A stretch of DNA of 64,000 nt from Paramecium sonneborni (taxonomy: Eukaryota > Ciliophora > Oligohymenophorea > Peniculida > Parameciidae). The position numbers were made by a program, and so were the translations under genes. Below the pieces are notes generated by a model. The model did no database searches and was not told where the DNA came from. It saw only the letters and a program-made list of their open reading frames with translations. Location: positions 70,327 through 134,326 of the forward strand of contig CAJJDN010000073.1 in assembly GCA_905182985.1 (NCBI GenBank), read 5' to 3'. Positions 1 to 11,906 of the stretch are shown in pieces. The stretch's first letter is position 1. The number at the start of each line of letters is the position of its first letter.

Positions 1-511
1 TATATTAAATAAATTACTTGTTTGTCTATCAAAATATTTGCAGGTTTAAGATCTCTATGTATAATACCATTTTTTATAAGTTATGTAAAACCATTAAGTA
101 CATCAATTAAAAACTTAATTGCTTCTTTTTCTGAAAGTAATTTTCTTTTTTTTAAGTATCTATGTATTTAATTTATATATATTTACTCATCAAAATCACC
201 TCCATCACAATACTCTTAAACAATATAATAGTTATTGTTAGTTTCCATAACATCTAACAAAGACACAATATTTGGACTCTTTAATTTTTGCATAATTTTA
301 ATTTCCTAAATGAGTCCTTCTCTTAAATAATCATCTCTAATTAAATGTGAATAATAAATAATTACGAATTTATTACTGATTTACTCAACATTTTGATAGC
401 TACCTTTTCTCCAGTTTTTTCATTAGTTCCTTTATAGACCTCAGCATAAGATCCTTATCCAATTCTATCTTTTACATTAAAAATATATTTGTCAATTCTT
501 TTATCTGTCAT
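1..511 (-). CDS. ULK/Atg1-like Ser/Thr protein kinase, 5' part only
   Basis: N-terminal half of a protein kinase; the C-terminal part lies beyond the left edge. The start MTDKRIDKYIF leads straight into the glycine loop (IGQGSYAEVYKG), the beta-3 lysine (EKVAIKML), a hinge reading VQEYCDGGDFDE and the catalytic loop HRDLKPANIL. The loop order and hinge wording are those of ULK/Atg1-like and related CAMK-group kinases; the exact subfamily is inference. Two introns keep the frame: 337-365 (29 nt) and a probable one at 160-186 (27 nt). The second is a multiple of three and has no TGA, so reading through it is also possible, but splicing gives the better kinase alignment. The kinase itself is clear; the subfamily is uncertain. 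Confidence 0.85.
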
Positions 512-590
512 CAAATTAAATTATTTTTGATTTAATATAATTAAATAACATATTTATTTTTTTTAATGTTCTAATGTACTAAAAAAACAA

Positions 591-1241
591 TCATCTAGCA
601 CCTTTTCCTTTTCTTGCAGTATGACTTACATAAGGTTTGGCATGTGATCCTGGTAAACCAGCAGCTCTTCCAAAATGTTTTAAGGCTTCTCTAACTTTTG
701 GACCTCTTAACAAAATAGTACCAGTTCCTATAAATTATTGGTATTCTAACAATACCTGTTGGATTTTATTATGCCAATTAATCAAAAGTCAAAGTCTTTC
801 CTCCCGCTGCCTAAATTCTCTTTCTTGCTGTTTCTGTGAATCTTAAAGCACAAACATTTAATTTTGGTACAGTAAGAAGACGAACACTAAAAAATGCTAG
901 AGATTTCAATTATTACTCATCAGTCACTGTTCCTACAACTACTAGAGTTCTTGTTTTATCTTTAGCTGTATTTATTTATTTTACTAGTCTGCTAACACTT
1001 ATAGGATATCTTGCAGTTCTTGTTGATTAAAGTCTTCTCAATACAGTTGCATTAAATTGAGAATCTGTTCTTCTGGCTAAGAATTTGTATAACTAAACAA
1101 TATAATATTATTCTTTTACCTTTATTAACAATTTCAAATAAAGGTTTGTAGAAGTCACTTTTCTTCCTACATTCCTTTAAACTCTAGTCTTTTTATAAGC
1201 ATCTACTCCCTATTAAATACTTAGACTTGTTATGTTACCAT
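591..1241 (-). CDS. RPL18: Large-subunit ribosomal protein eL18
   Basis: Cytosolic 60S ribosomal protein eL18. The spliced product is 178 residues, the usual family length. Diagnostic blocks in order are [72 protein letters not shown] and the tail [17 protein letters not shown]. Four introns are needed: 1210-1238, 1093-1119, 887-916 and 728-755. The first directly follows the ATG, so the initiator codon is an exon of its own as far as coding goes. Introns two and three are 27 and 30 nt, multiples of three with no in-frame TGA. Stop is TGA at 591-593. Confidence 0.95.
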
Positions 1242-1340
1242 TTTTCAAATTTTTATATCTTTATTTAATTTATGGTATATGAATTCAATTCATTCACTTT
1301 CATCAACCCATAAAAATATTAATTAATTTATTTAAAATAC

Positions 1341-1969
1341 TCATTTTTTAGATTTACCTTTTACTTATGCCATTTCAGGTATTTTTTGTTTTTTAGCTTC
1401 AGTTTTTCTTGAAGAAACTTTTTCAGCTGAATCTACTTTTTTCTCATCCTTTGACAAACAACTACCAACTCCACAATTTCCTTTATTCTTTCTTCTTTTT
1501 CCAACCATAAATAATGAACCAATTATTCCTAAATTAAAAATTATGTTAAGATATTCAGCTTATGCATCTCTACAATTAAATATTAGAAAATACACTTTAT
1601 TTAAATAAATCATAGGATTATGTGCAAATATTGTGATAATAATATTCAATAAAGCCAATAAACATCCAGCACCTTAAAATCCTAAAAAAACACCCAATCC
1701 TAAAAATATTTAAACACATCCAATAGTTTAAATTAAACATGGAATATGTTTAATGAAGTTTATTGGTTTCTAAAATCATTGGTATATATTACTAATAATT
1801 CTGCACAATCTAAGGAATTTCCTGTCACTTTTTAAACATATTCATAGAAGTATGGGTATCTTACATTTACAAATTAAACAAAAGGTTCAGTATCATTTAA
1901 TTGAGATAAGCCAACATTGATAAATAAAAGAGCTAACAAGACTCTGCCAATTAATCTTAAAATTTTCAT
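1341..1969 (-). CDS. Small four-helix membrane protein, DoxX/SURF4-like
   Basis: Predicted 201-residue integral membrane protein. Four hydrophobic helices are visible: residues about 3-22 (ILRLIGRVLLALLFINVGLS), then near 75-95, 98-115 and 130-150. The very basic tail ends in KGKSKK. One 23-nt intron lies at 1770-1792. The length, helix count and a first helix beginning RLIGRVLLALLF recall the DoxX/SURF4 family, but no catalytic or sorting motif confirms it. The tail could serve for ER retention or for binding; that is inference. The start is the first ATG of the open frame and sits 41 bp from the inferred stop of the upstream gene. Confidence 0.7.
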
Positions 1970-2010
1970 AAATTAAATATTTTATAAAATAGTATTAACA
2001 TATTTCTCAT

Positions 2011-5000
2011 TCATTTTTTTTCCTAATTTCGTAAATCCAATTTATATTGTAAACTTTCAATCATATTATATTATTTAAAAGAAGTATCATTTTAAATATG
2101 TATTTTTATATCCAAAAATTCTATATATTAAACATAATATTTTAAATTTGTAAAATAATGTATATATAAATCATAATTATTCTCTATTAAGGATAATTGT
2201 ATCATTTATACTTAAACTTAAATCTTAAATACATGTAAATGGAACTTATATCTATAGATGACATGAATATTAATATTCTTAATTTATTGCTTATTTTTTT
2301 TGATTCCAAATAAAGAATCCACAACCAGCATTGCTAAATTTTATAAAATATTTTACTCATTCATTTTTGTAGTTTCTAAACTTTCAACAAAAATATCATT
2401 CATTTCGTAAAGCTTTGAAAGCAAAATTGGTTCACTTATTGATTATGGATATTAAGCTAAATTTAATTAAAACTATTTATTTATTGAAGAATAGTTTATA
2501 AAATTATGTTTAGTTGTATAACTTAAAAGATTTTTAATAACCAAATTAATTATTAATTTATTTTCTAATTAAAATGGATCAAAATCCCCATCATCTTTCA
2601 AAGTCAATTTAATTAATATTTCAGCATAATTATCAATCTTATACAAATCCATCAATTAAGAATGATTTTCATCAACATAATAATTATACTTACTAATTTA
2701 TTAGTATAAATCATTTTTTTTTTCTATTGAGTTTTCCTTTAATTTTTAGAAGAAATTAGTTAATAGGATTTTATTTTATTTAAAATAAGTTGATTAATTA
2801 TTTAAAAGAAAGAAGAACATTTTCTCTACAGTAATTGTGGGATATAATCCTTCATCTTTTTTTTCTCCTAAAATAAGTGTATGATCAATTCTAACTTAAT
2901 CCAATGTTCTAATGAAAAAAGGTTCCTCTCCTTTATCATCTTCTTTGATTTTTTTTTCCATTTCCATACCCTAACATTACGATTTTTTCATTTCTAAAAT
3001 TTTCCACCAATCTTAACCTTAAGTCTAGGTTTCACATTCATCATCTGTCTCTTGAATCTAATATTAATTTTAATCAGTATTAATCCTTTCTATGGTTTTT
3101 AGAGAAAAGCTTTAAAACTCTTATTATTAATGGAAAACAGGCTTTTATTATAACTTATCATTATCTTTTTATTTATCATTTTCCTTTTCTTTCTTCTCTT
3201 TTTCATTAATTTTTTTTTCTAATTGAATTTATAATCATAATATTTACTTTTTGATCTAACTCTTAATGATTTGAATAATGTTTCTAAATCAATTTTTTCT
3301 AATATTATTGGTTCTTGCTATACTTTAGTTTCTTATTCAATTTTTTTTAATCTAGTTTATTCTTGTTCTTTTTCTTTATCAAAATATTACTATAAAAGCT
3401 ATTCATTTTGAGGTTACTCTTCACATTTGAGCTTTTGAATGCTTTGATAAATTAATTCGACAAATTTTGCAATTTAAACATATTCTTAAAAAGGAATTTT
3501 ATCAAATTCATGCTTTAACCATAACAAAATCATATTTAAAGTAGTTTTAGAAGGATTTTCTAAGCATCTATTCAAAATTTCTATATTTGGTTATCTTGCA
3601 ATGATATGCCTTTTCAAAATAGACATTAATTTTTAAGCATACTTTTTATTTCTAGAAAAGAATTTATATAAAGATTATTTACTTTTCTATTTTTTTTGAA
3701 TTATGATCATTTTCTTATTTTTGAATAGCATTGACATCAATCTTAAAAACATATTTCGATGGAGCAATTTCAATTTTTGGTAATTGTTAAACAACTGGTG
3801 AAGTGGTAGGGGGTGGTTTAATAGTTTAATTATCTTTAGCTTGAATTTTGTTTTCTTATTCATTTAAAGAAAAGGAGGTATGGGATACTAAATTTTAAAT
3901 CTTTTTTTCTGAAAATGTTCCTAATAAGTTATGTTATATTGGAGTTTCAATGTGTTCAACCTTTTTCTCACTTGTTTTTTTTATTATAGGAATTTAATCC
4001 ATTCCACCAGAATCTAATGAATCATCCGAATCAATAATTTTTCTTTTTCCTTTGGGAGTATTTGGGGTATTTTAAATTTCTTATTTTGGTATTATTCCTT
4101 TATTTATGGGGGGTAAAGGAAGTTTTTCAAATTATTTTTATTATTAAGTTTGAGAAGAATTCAAGCTATTATTTAATTGTTAAGTTGGTTATTTTGGTAT
4201 CATAATTTTTGTTTCTTATGATTAAGGTTTTAATTATTATTAATCTAACTATATTTAGGAATTTTATTATCCATCATTCACTTCTTTATTAACTTCAACT
4301 TTTTTTTGTATTATTTTTTATTCATCAACATTTCCTAATTATTAAACTTATTATTAAGATTATTTTTATATTTATATTTGATTTTATGATTATGTTTAAT
4401 GTGTTGATTGTTATTATGATTATTTTTATTATGTTCCCAATTACTGTGAATAAATTTCTGGTAATTAAGGTGGTTATTATTAATTTAGATTTTATAAAGG
4501 TAATTATGATATTGGTTGTTAAGGATGAGAAATTAATATTTTTTATTATGATTGATTTTAAAAATCTATGGATTATGTAGGTTATTAAATGGATGTAGTC
4601 TACTATTAAGTTATGGGCTATTGTTATTAAGGTTAAGTAAATTTTGTAAGATTTTAAGTTTGTAATTCACTTGTTTACTTATTTATATCTGATTGAGGGG
4701 GATTCAATTTAGGAATTTGAATTTTAAAAGAAAATGTAGATTTTGTGGAATCTTATTTTTAGATAGGTTCATAAATATTTAATGGTTATGGAGGAGGCTC
4801 TTAAAACTTAATTTTTTCTTGACTTTAACTGACTTCATTTGATGGCATTCTAGGAATTGATAGTTTAAATGTATGCGGAGCAGGTTCATTTATTTCTTTT
4901 TTTTGATTTTTACTTTCAAATTAAATATCTTGAAAGTTTTATGATTCATTTTTAAAACTTGTGTTTGAATCTATGTATGGTTGATCATCATCATGAATTG

Positions 5001-5577
5001 ATGATGATATAATTTTTATTTTGTTTACTACAAATTCATTCTATGGTTTAGTTGGGAATTAGGTATTATTTGTATAAAATTTAGATTCATTTTTTTGGAA
5101 ACGAGGTTTTCTTCCTAATTAATCTTCTTTTAATGAAGCAGGTTCTTTTTTTTTATTTTTTCTTTATTCAATTGAATCCAATTTATTCATTTCTACCTTT
5201 AATTAATAATCATCTGGAATCCCAAGCTAAATACGAATTTCATTTAATTTATTCCATCGAGTATTAAAACATTATTCGAATTTAGAACAAGTTTTTAAGA
5301 TTGTGTGGTTAGGATCTGTATTAAATTTTCTACAATTTTTTATTATTTTATCTATTTATTCTTTTATTTCATTTAGTGTCCTATATGCACCATCCTTATA
5401 TTTTGTTGTCAAAGTACTCAAATCCATTGGATCTGTTATAATTTAATAATAATCTGGGCATTTAAATAGATGTATATCAACTGGAAATCGGAATGCTTCA
5501 CTACATTCTAACTTATATAAATCAAGCAAAGTTTCATAAATATGCTCTTCTAATCCGTATTCTTTTTTTGATGACAT
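2011..5577 (-). CDS. Q-rich protein with one N-terminal bromodomain
   Basis: Large (about 1,168 residues) probable chromatin reader. A bromodomain fills roughly residues 8-110: FRFPVDIHLFKCPDYYQI, then TDPMDLSTLTTKYKDGAYR, then KIIKNCRKFNTDP, which carries the conserved acetyl-lysine-binding Asn. After it come basic stretches and a long Q-rich region (about residues 290-500) whose glutamines are nearly all TAA/TAG. A charged Pro/Ser linker and a helical C-terminal half follow. No second bromodomain was found. Two introns keep the frame, 3652-3682 and 3219-3247. The last 90 codons are less certain: the frame stays open to TGA at 2011, but the true end could be nearer 2290, after the block LAMLVVDSLFGIKK. 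Confidence 0.8.
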
Positions 5578-6113
5578 AAAAAATTTTATATATATTTAAT
5601 TAAATAAACTAAAAAAAATTTTTTATTTATTTCTTTAAATATATTTTATCAAAAATCCCTATTTAATAATAAACAGGGAAGCTATTGACTTTTTTTATCA
5701 GATATCATTTAACGATATCCAAAAAAAAAGAATAGCAAGATCAATAATTTCAACATCAATATAAAAAATATATCAATGACAACAATTTAAATTTAAAAAA
5801 AAAAATTTTACTTTTAAAGCTTATTGTTAAAGATTGTAATTTAAATACTATTATTATTAAATATCAATTCTTAATAATTATTTTCTTTGTTGTTTATCTC
5901 GTTTTTTTTTGGAATTTTTTCAGTTTATAACAATAAAAACCATTATTATGATTACCTCTAGATGAAATAATTCTAATTAAAAACTTTTCTAAGTAAAGAA
6001 AGAATCAAAAAAATTTTTATTGTAATTAAAAGTCAGAATTAACAAGAATAATCCGTTAAAAAATTTTTAAGTATTATATATAGTTCTCAATAGTATGTGA
6101 TTAAATTGGAGTC
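5578..6113. other. Intergenic, no gene seen
   Basis: AT-rich spacer between the bromodomain gene, whose start is at its left edge, and a doubtful small gene. It probably holds the bromodomain promoter. I see no long open frame with ciliate codon use and no RNA gene. Confidence 0.5.
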
Positions 6114-6329
6114 TCATAACCTTTAAAATTTAGAGTTTTACTAATCTTTATCTTACTTTTCCTTTTTTTTGTTAGTATTCTTTGCAATTTCTTATCTGTT
6201 CTCTAAATTTTAAGATGCAAATCTATGATTCTCTTTTTCCGATTAACAAATATCTTAATATTTATGGTTAGTATTAGCAGATTTAAAGACTTTAGTCATT
6301 CCAGCTATAAGTGAGACAGTCTATTGCAT
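6114..6329 (-). CDS. Small hypothetical protein
   Basis: An open frame of 71 codons, starting MQQTVSLIAGMTKVFK and ending at TGA 6114. The product is hydrophilic, rich in Lys, Asn and Gln, with no domain I know. With TGA as the only stop, a frame this long can arise by chance in AT-rich DNA, so the support is only the ATG, the codon mix and the gap it fills. It could also be an exon of a longer transcript. Confidence 0.3.
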
Positions 6330-6531
6330 TTTAATTAAAAATAATAAAAATATATCGTTAAAAATTGATATACTTTGATAATTAATTCTATCAAAAGCTT
6401 AAAGAAATAAAAATTATTCTTAAAATCTGAAATATTAATATCTAGAAATAAATATTGATAAAAGGAGGATGATAAATGTAAGAATTTTAAAATTAATATA
6501 TTGTATTTATTAAATGAATATTCAAAAAACT

Positions 6532-7636
6532 TCATATAAAAAGGTTGATAAGGATAGCTAGACCAAGAATGGTTCCTGATGAAGCTGAATCACATTTTCC
6601 TTTACTATAAGAAGTTGTAGATGAATCTAAGCAAGCTTAGCATTCGTTCGAATATTCTTTTTTGCAAACAGTATCATTGCATTTCTATGAAGCACACACT
6701 TCATTGACATTATCATCACAATTTGTTGGTCTGGTTATACTGCATTCATATTCAACATTGCCTCCAGTTAAATCTTTAGTTTCAGTACCTGAGTCATCTG
6801 CTAAATTGGATTGATAAATTAATCTTAAGATAGAATGAAATTTATACTAATATTTTGAACAGGACTACTATACATAACCAACAACATTTTTATTTGAACA
6901 TGCCTAACAACCACTTCCAGTCAAACTCATACATGAATCTGAATAACATGGAAACTCAGTAAAAGCACATGTATCTGTATAAATCATAGTACACATTTCA
7001 GGTCTAGGTTCTTAACACTTAATATAATCACTCTATGAAGGTTGTGGTTAAGGTTATCTAGATTAAAATTAATATTATAGATACTCTTATGGCATCTAAT
7101 TGCAATCTCCAAAGAAATATGTATCAACATTTGCATTTCCACAAGCGAAGCATTCATTACTAAATGTTTATCCACAAGGAGCCTTGATACATTAAATGTT
7201 ACTGTTGAATAGACCACATGTTTGTTTGTAACTAAAATATTATTACAAATAAATTTACTATTCTGGGCAAATTGGATTCTCTACTTTTGGTCCATCACAT
7301 TTAAAAATTTAAGATGAAGTTGAAGAGGAAGTTGAAGAATTACTGTTAGTATTTGTTGAAGTAGATGTTTCAGGAGGTGAAGGAGAAACAATTTACACAA
7401 GACATGGTTCTGATTTGTAATAAACGACATTCTTGGCTCTACAGGCAAAACAAGAATTCTCGAAGGTTCCTTGTTACTTCAAATATAAAATATATGCTTA
7501 CGTAATCTTCAGAAGAGTAACCACAAACTGGAATATATTCTTTTGTGCAGGATACAGTTGTATCTATATTTATTGGGCATTTAATGTCTTCTGTTAAGGC
7601 CAACATTATAATGGCAAATAATAACAAATTTTTCAT
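6532..7636 (-). CDS. Secreted Cys-rich repeat protein, probably GPI-anchored
   Basis: Predicted 359-residue surface or secreted protein. It begins with a signal peptide (MKNLLLFAIIMLALTEDIKC) and ends in a hydrophobic tail (SGTILGLAILINLFI) with no charged end, the form of a GPI-anchor signal. Between them lie four cysteine modules of about 70-90 residues. Each contains a C-x3-C-like pair and a phrase of the type ECFACGNANV or SCFACRAKNV, separated by a Ser/Thr-rich linker (near 7330) and a Q-rich linker (near 7050). One 25-nt intron (7477-7501) restores the frame between EDY and QGTFENS. The modules distantly resemble small disulphide domains such as Kazal, but I cannot assign a family. Confidence 0.75.
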
Positions 7637-8566
7637 TTATTTTTTAAAGTAAATTATTAATTAATAAGAACAAACTTTATAAAATTAAATACCAAAACTT
7701 TCACTATTTTTAGTGATTCAAAATTTTTCATTTTATTCAACTCATTAATATCTAATATTCAACAAATTATATTTGTGTATTGTAAAATTATTTATCATTT
7801 AAGTAACATGATAGTTGATTTAGCTATAAAATAATCATATTTCAATGACAGTATAACAAATTGATCATTTAAATGCAATCTCTATACTACTTTTTTTTTA
7901 TTTAAAATTGTTGTTTTGAAAACTTAAATCTAATTTATGAAGTTTAACTTCAACAATTAATAGCGATAAAAAAAAAATGCAATTTAACAAGAAGTTATTA
8001 ATTTAAAATTGTGTAACAAACTTTTAAAAAGTACTTTATGGTTTTGATTGATGAAATTTATTTATAATAACTATTTTTATTATTTCTAAACTGTTAATGA
8101 TGATAAAAAAGTATTTGAATTTAATTTTATTTGAATAAGTCTATGTAGGCCTTTATAAAAAAATTAAACCTACTTAAAAAAAAACTTTAAGTAAGGTAAT
8201 AGAATTTTTATATATTTTGAATAAATTCATGGCATATAAATAAATCTATTTTAAAATTTATGTATTTTATTATTTTCTTTTTATATATGTGAAAAGAAAA
8301 TGATAGTTGTAATTTGAAAGAAAGAAGTTTATACTAAATATAATTGTTGGATATATTTGAAAGTTGTAATCAAATAGGATTTTAAAGTTATTTTGAGAGA
8401 TGTGAGGTACTTTTAATGACAAATTTGAAAGAGTAGATGAAGTGAAATGAAAAAAATAATAAAAATACATTGAATGAAAGTTGAAAATATAAAGAAATGT
8501 TATATAATATTTAGTATATGAGTGATATTTTGGTTGATGAATAAAAATTATATATTAAATTTAAAA
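7637..8566. other. Intergenic, no gene seen
   Basis: About 930 bp between two divergent genes, so it must contain both promoters. It is long for this compact genome. Frames on both strands lack the codon mix of the neighbours, and no RNA gene was recognised. Confidence 0.5.
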
Positions 8567-11500
8567 ATGGACGTATTTTCAATTTTAAATGATGTGGCTG
8601 ACTGTGGTAATGTTACTTAGCAACATATTCACAATTTGCATGTGAGTTTCTTGGGAGACACATAGTAATTAGAATTTATAATTTTTATAGATAGTTTACA
8701 AAATAATTAGAATGTTGTTATTTAAAAATAATAAAGAACTTTAATGGTACTTCGAAATAGCATAGAAAGTTATTTGAGAATGTTACTGAAAAATTTGTAA
8801 CATTAATGATAAAAAAATGGAATGAATCAGCACTTCCCGCCTAAAAGACTCGAAAATAAATTAGCACAGATAATACTAGAAGGTTTATTGAATTATAAGT
8901 ATAATAGTTTCCTGCTCTATTTAATGTAATTGTTTGCAGAAGGTTTGGACTCATAAAATTTTGCAACGAGAATATGTTGTGGAAGACATTTGTTTATGAT
9001 ATTGAGATGTATTCCACCTTAGTTATTGAATTAGTTGGTGGATGAAAAAACAGCATATGACATGCTGAATCACACAGTAGGTTTATTCAAGAATACAAAA
9101 TTATAAAAGACAGGGAAAACATAAAAAGGTTTGGCTGTAAAATTAGGTTCTTATTTATAACATATAGCTTTCGAGGAAAGAAAATAAAATAAATTAAAAT
9201 AAGCAATAGTAGCATTAAAATATGAGATGGTGAGAACTATTTGTGAAGATGATAAAAAAGAGTTAAGATTAGATGCATTGACAAATACAGAATTAAATGA
9301 TTCAACACTTCCATTTATAATAATTCGAATAAGAGATACAGATGTAGATGTGAGATTATAGGTTTTTAAGAAACTAATGAAAAATCATTTTTCAATTTAA
9401 TAATTATCGACACTAGATTTATATCAAGTGATATATGATGGTTTAAAAAATAGTAGTTAGAAGGTAGTAGAATAATGTGAATAATTCTTGTAGTAATCTT
9501 TTGGTAAATTAATTCAAGATGATTCAATAATGTAAGAGGATTCAAAATAAAAATCAGCTAGGAAATCAATGAATTTGGAGTAAGTGAATCATATTAATGA
9601 AGCAGTTAAAAGATTTTTAAATTTATTTTAAATTGAAAAGACTCTGATATTTCCTTAATTATATTCAACAATAATGGATGGTTTGAAAGCCATCTTAAAA
9701 TCTGTTCATTAGGATGAATTGTCAACATATTTTAGAGATGCTTTAAGAAATTTAAGCAATTAAACAAGTGGACCAGAAATCTCATTTATTAAAGTATTAT
9801 GTCAAATGTCACAAGATGCAGAGTTGAAAGCATAATTATAATAATAGATGAATTTGATAGTCGATCATAATTTTCCAGAAGGGACATAATTTGCAAATAT
9901 TTTTAATTAAGATTTGGATCTATTATAATATTATGAATTATTATAATTGGCATAATTACTAATTAATTAAGAAGAGATAGGAAGAACAAAACTTTTAGAT
10001 TAAATGATGTTATTCATAAGTAAATACAGAAAATTAGAATGTTAGAGATTACATAATTAAAAATTCAATGAAATTTATGAAGATAAGAGTGATCAGGAAT
10101 TAGAGAGTAGATGGTTTGCATAACATCATTTTGAAATGCCTATAATAAAAAGTTATTATGAATTAATGATTCCATCAATAAAGGTAATTAAACTTTTAGT
10201 TTCTTCTTAAGATTAAATGGCAGAGTAAGTATTCAAAGTAATTTAAGATTTGTAGAAATAAATAATGGTAGAGAATATTTAATAATTAGAATAAACACTT
10301 TAAGTTAGAAAAGAAGAAAGAGAAAATTTAGAATAAGAAAAAGAATCTTTATTGAAGAAAAAGAAATAAAATTTATAGTCATTATAATTAAATGAGTAAC
10401 TTATAGATTAAAATGAGAAAGCTATGTAATAAATTCTTAATGAATTAAATTAAATAAAGTAATTGAATAAAAATATAGATATTCATTGTTTATATTTATT
10501 GGATGCTTTATTTAATTAATTTGATATAGCAAAAATAGAAGATAGAATATTTATAAGATTAAAAAATATAATAACAACAATTAGTGAGAAATATAAAAGT
10601 GGAGAAGATTGTTTGGCCAAAAAACTAAGTTTTAGATGTTTAGGATATATTCCATTATTTGGAATTGATGTTGGAGGATCTACAATTGCAACATTAGCTA
10701 GAATATTAGATTAATATATTCCAACATAAAAAAATAATGATAACCCAATGACAATAACAGCATTAAGAAGTATTTTAGATGCACTTTTAATGTATGATGA
10801 TGATTAGGCTTGGGTTATTGATTCAGAGACTTATGGTAAATAAAAGATATTATAAATAATAATGAAATTTGCCTATAAAGCAGAAGGAGTAATATAGGCT
10901 ATTGCTTTAGAAGGATTATGTAAGTTATTAATACATGATAAAATTTAAAAGCCTTAAGTTTGGATAGCATAATTCTTGTTTTTATGGTTTGATGTAAGAT
11001 TACGCTCTTAATAATTACCATTGTAAATAGTTACTAGTTTTCTTAAACTTTATATTACATCTTCTTTGTAATTCTTAAGAATTTTCGAAAAGGGATTGGA
11101 ATTGTATTTTAGCATATGTTGTTATTTACATTATGTTAAAGATTAGATTCTGAATCCAGAATTATTTGAAACGTAATAATGGCAAGAGAATTCATTAATA
11201 TAAGCAGCAAGTGCAGGAATAAAAATGATGAGTTATAAAATAACTGGTTAAAAATCTAATCCTTCTCTAGGTGAATTCAAAGATATTTTAGAATCAAGGT
11301 CATTAGAATCTGATTTTATTGGACCTTAAGAAAGATTTATTATGTATCTATGTAAATTAGTCAGTGATCATAATAATATTATACTTTAAAAAGTTATTAC
11401 TTAAGTTACAAAATAAGCAGATTTTTTAGAAATGTACGATATCAAAGAAGATGATAATAATAAATTGAAACCAAAATAATCTTTCTACTAAAGTTTAATA

Positions 11501-11886
11501 ATCAGTTTAGAATTATGTATTGAAAGATTAGAAAAAGCAAATGCTGATGTTAAAAATGAGAATAATTTCTTAAAAGTTTTATAAGAGGAAGTTGGAATTT
11601 AAGGACAGGATGAAGGATAAACATTAAGAGATGCTATTATGAAAGATTTTGAATAATAAAGAGAAGATGCTAATAATTTAGTTAAAGATTTAAAAAAATA
11701 AGGAATCATTATTTAAGGTTTAAAATAAAAAGAACAAGTCTAAGTTGAAGATAATTATGAAGGTAAATATATCTTTATATTTATTTAGGTGAATCAGATT
11801 CTGATGATGGAATTAAAAAGAAGAGAAAACATTCAAGTGATTCAGAAATTCCAACTAGAAAAGGAGGAAATAAAAAAAGAAGATGA
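8567..11886 (+). CDS. Condensin complex subunit 3 (CAP-G), HEAT-repeat protein
   Basis: Probable non-SMC condensin subunit CAP-G/Ycg1, which binds kleisin and DNA in mitotic chromosome compaction. The spliced product is 1,077 residues, in the family range. The N-terminal block MDVFSILNDVADCGN is followed by HEAT-type helices. One stretch reads ELRLDALTNTELNDSTLPFI and then RIRDTDVDVRLQVFKKLM, matching the CAP-G repeat that tests successive chromatid arms. A coiled, Q/E-rich insert (near 10290-10440) precedes the second HEAT half, and the C-terminus is basic and probably nuclear (IKKKRKHSS, GGNKKRR). Introns are 8665-8690, 8797-8830 and 11764-11789. CAP-G rather than another HEAT protein is a family-level call. 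Confidence 0.75.
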
Positions 11887-11906
11887 ATTATAATTAATTA
11901 TTAATT

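Noticed and set aside
637..1030. Two + strand frames of 64-69 codons
   Set aside because: They are antisense to the eL18 gene, whose family motifs on the minus strand are unmistakable.
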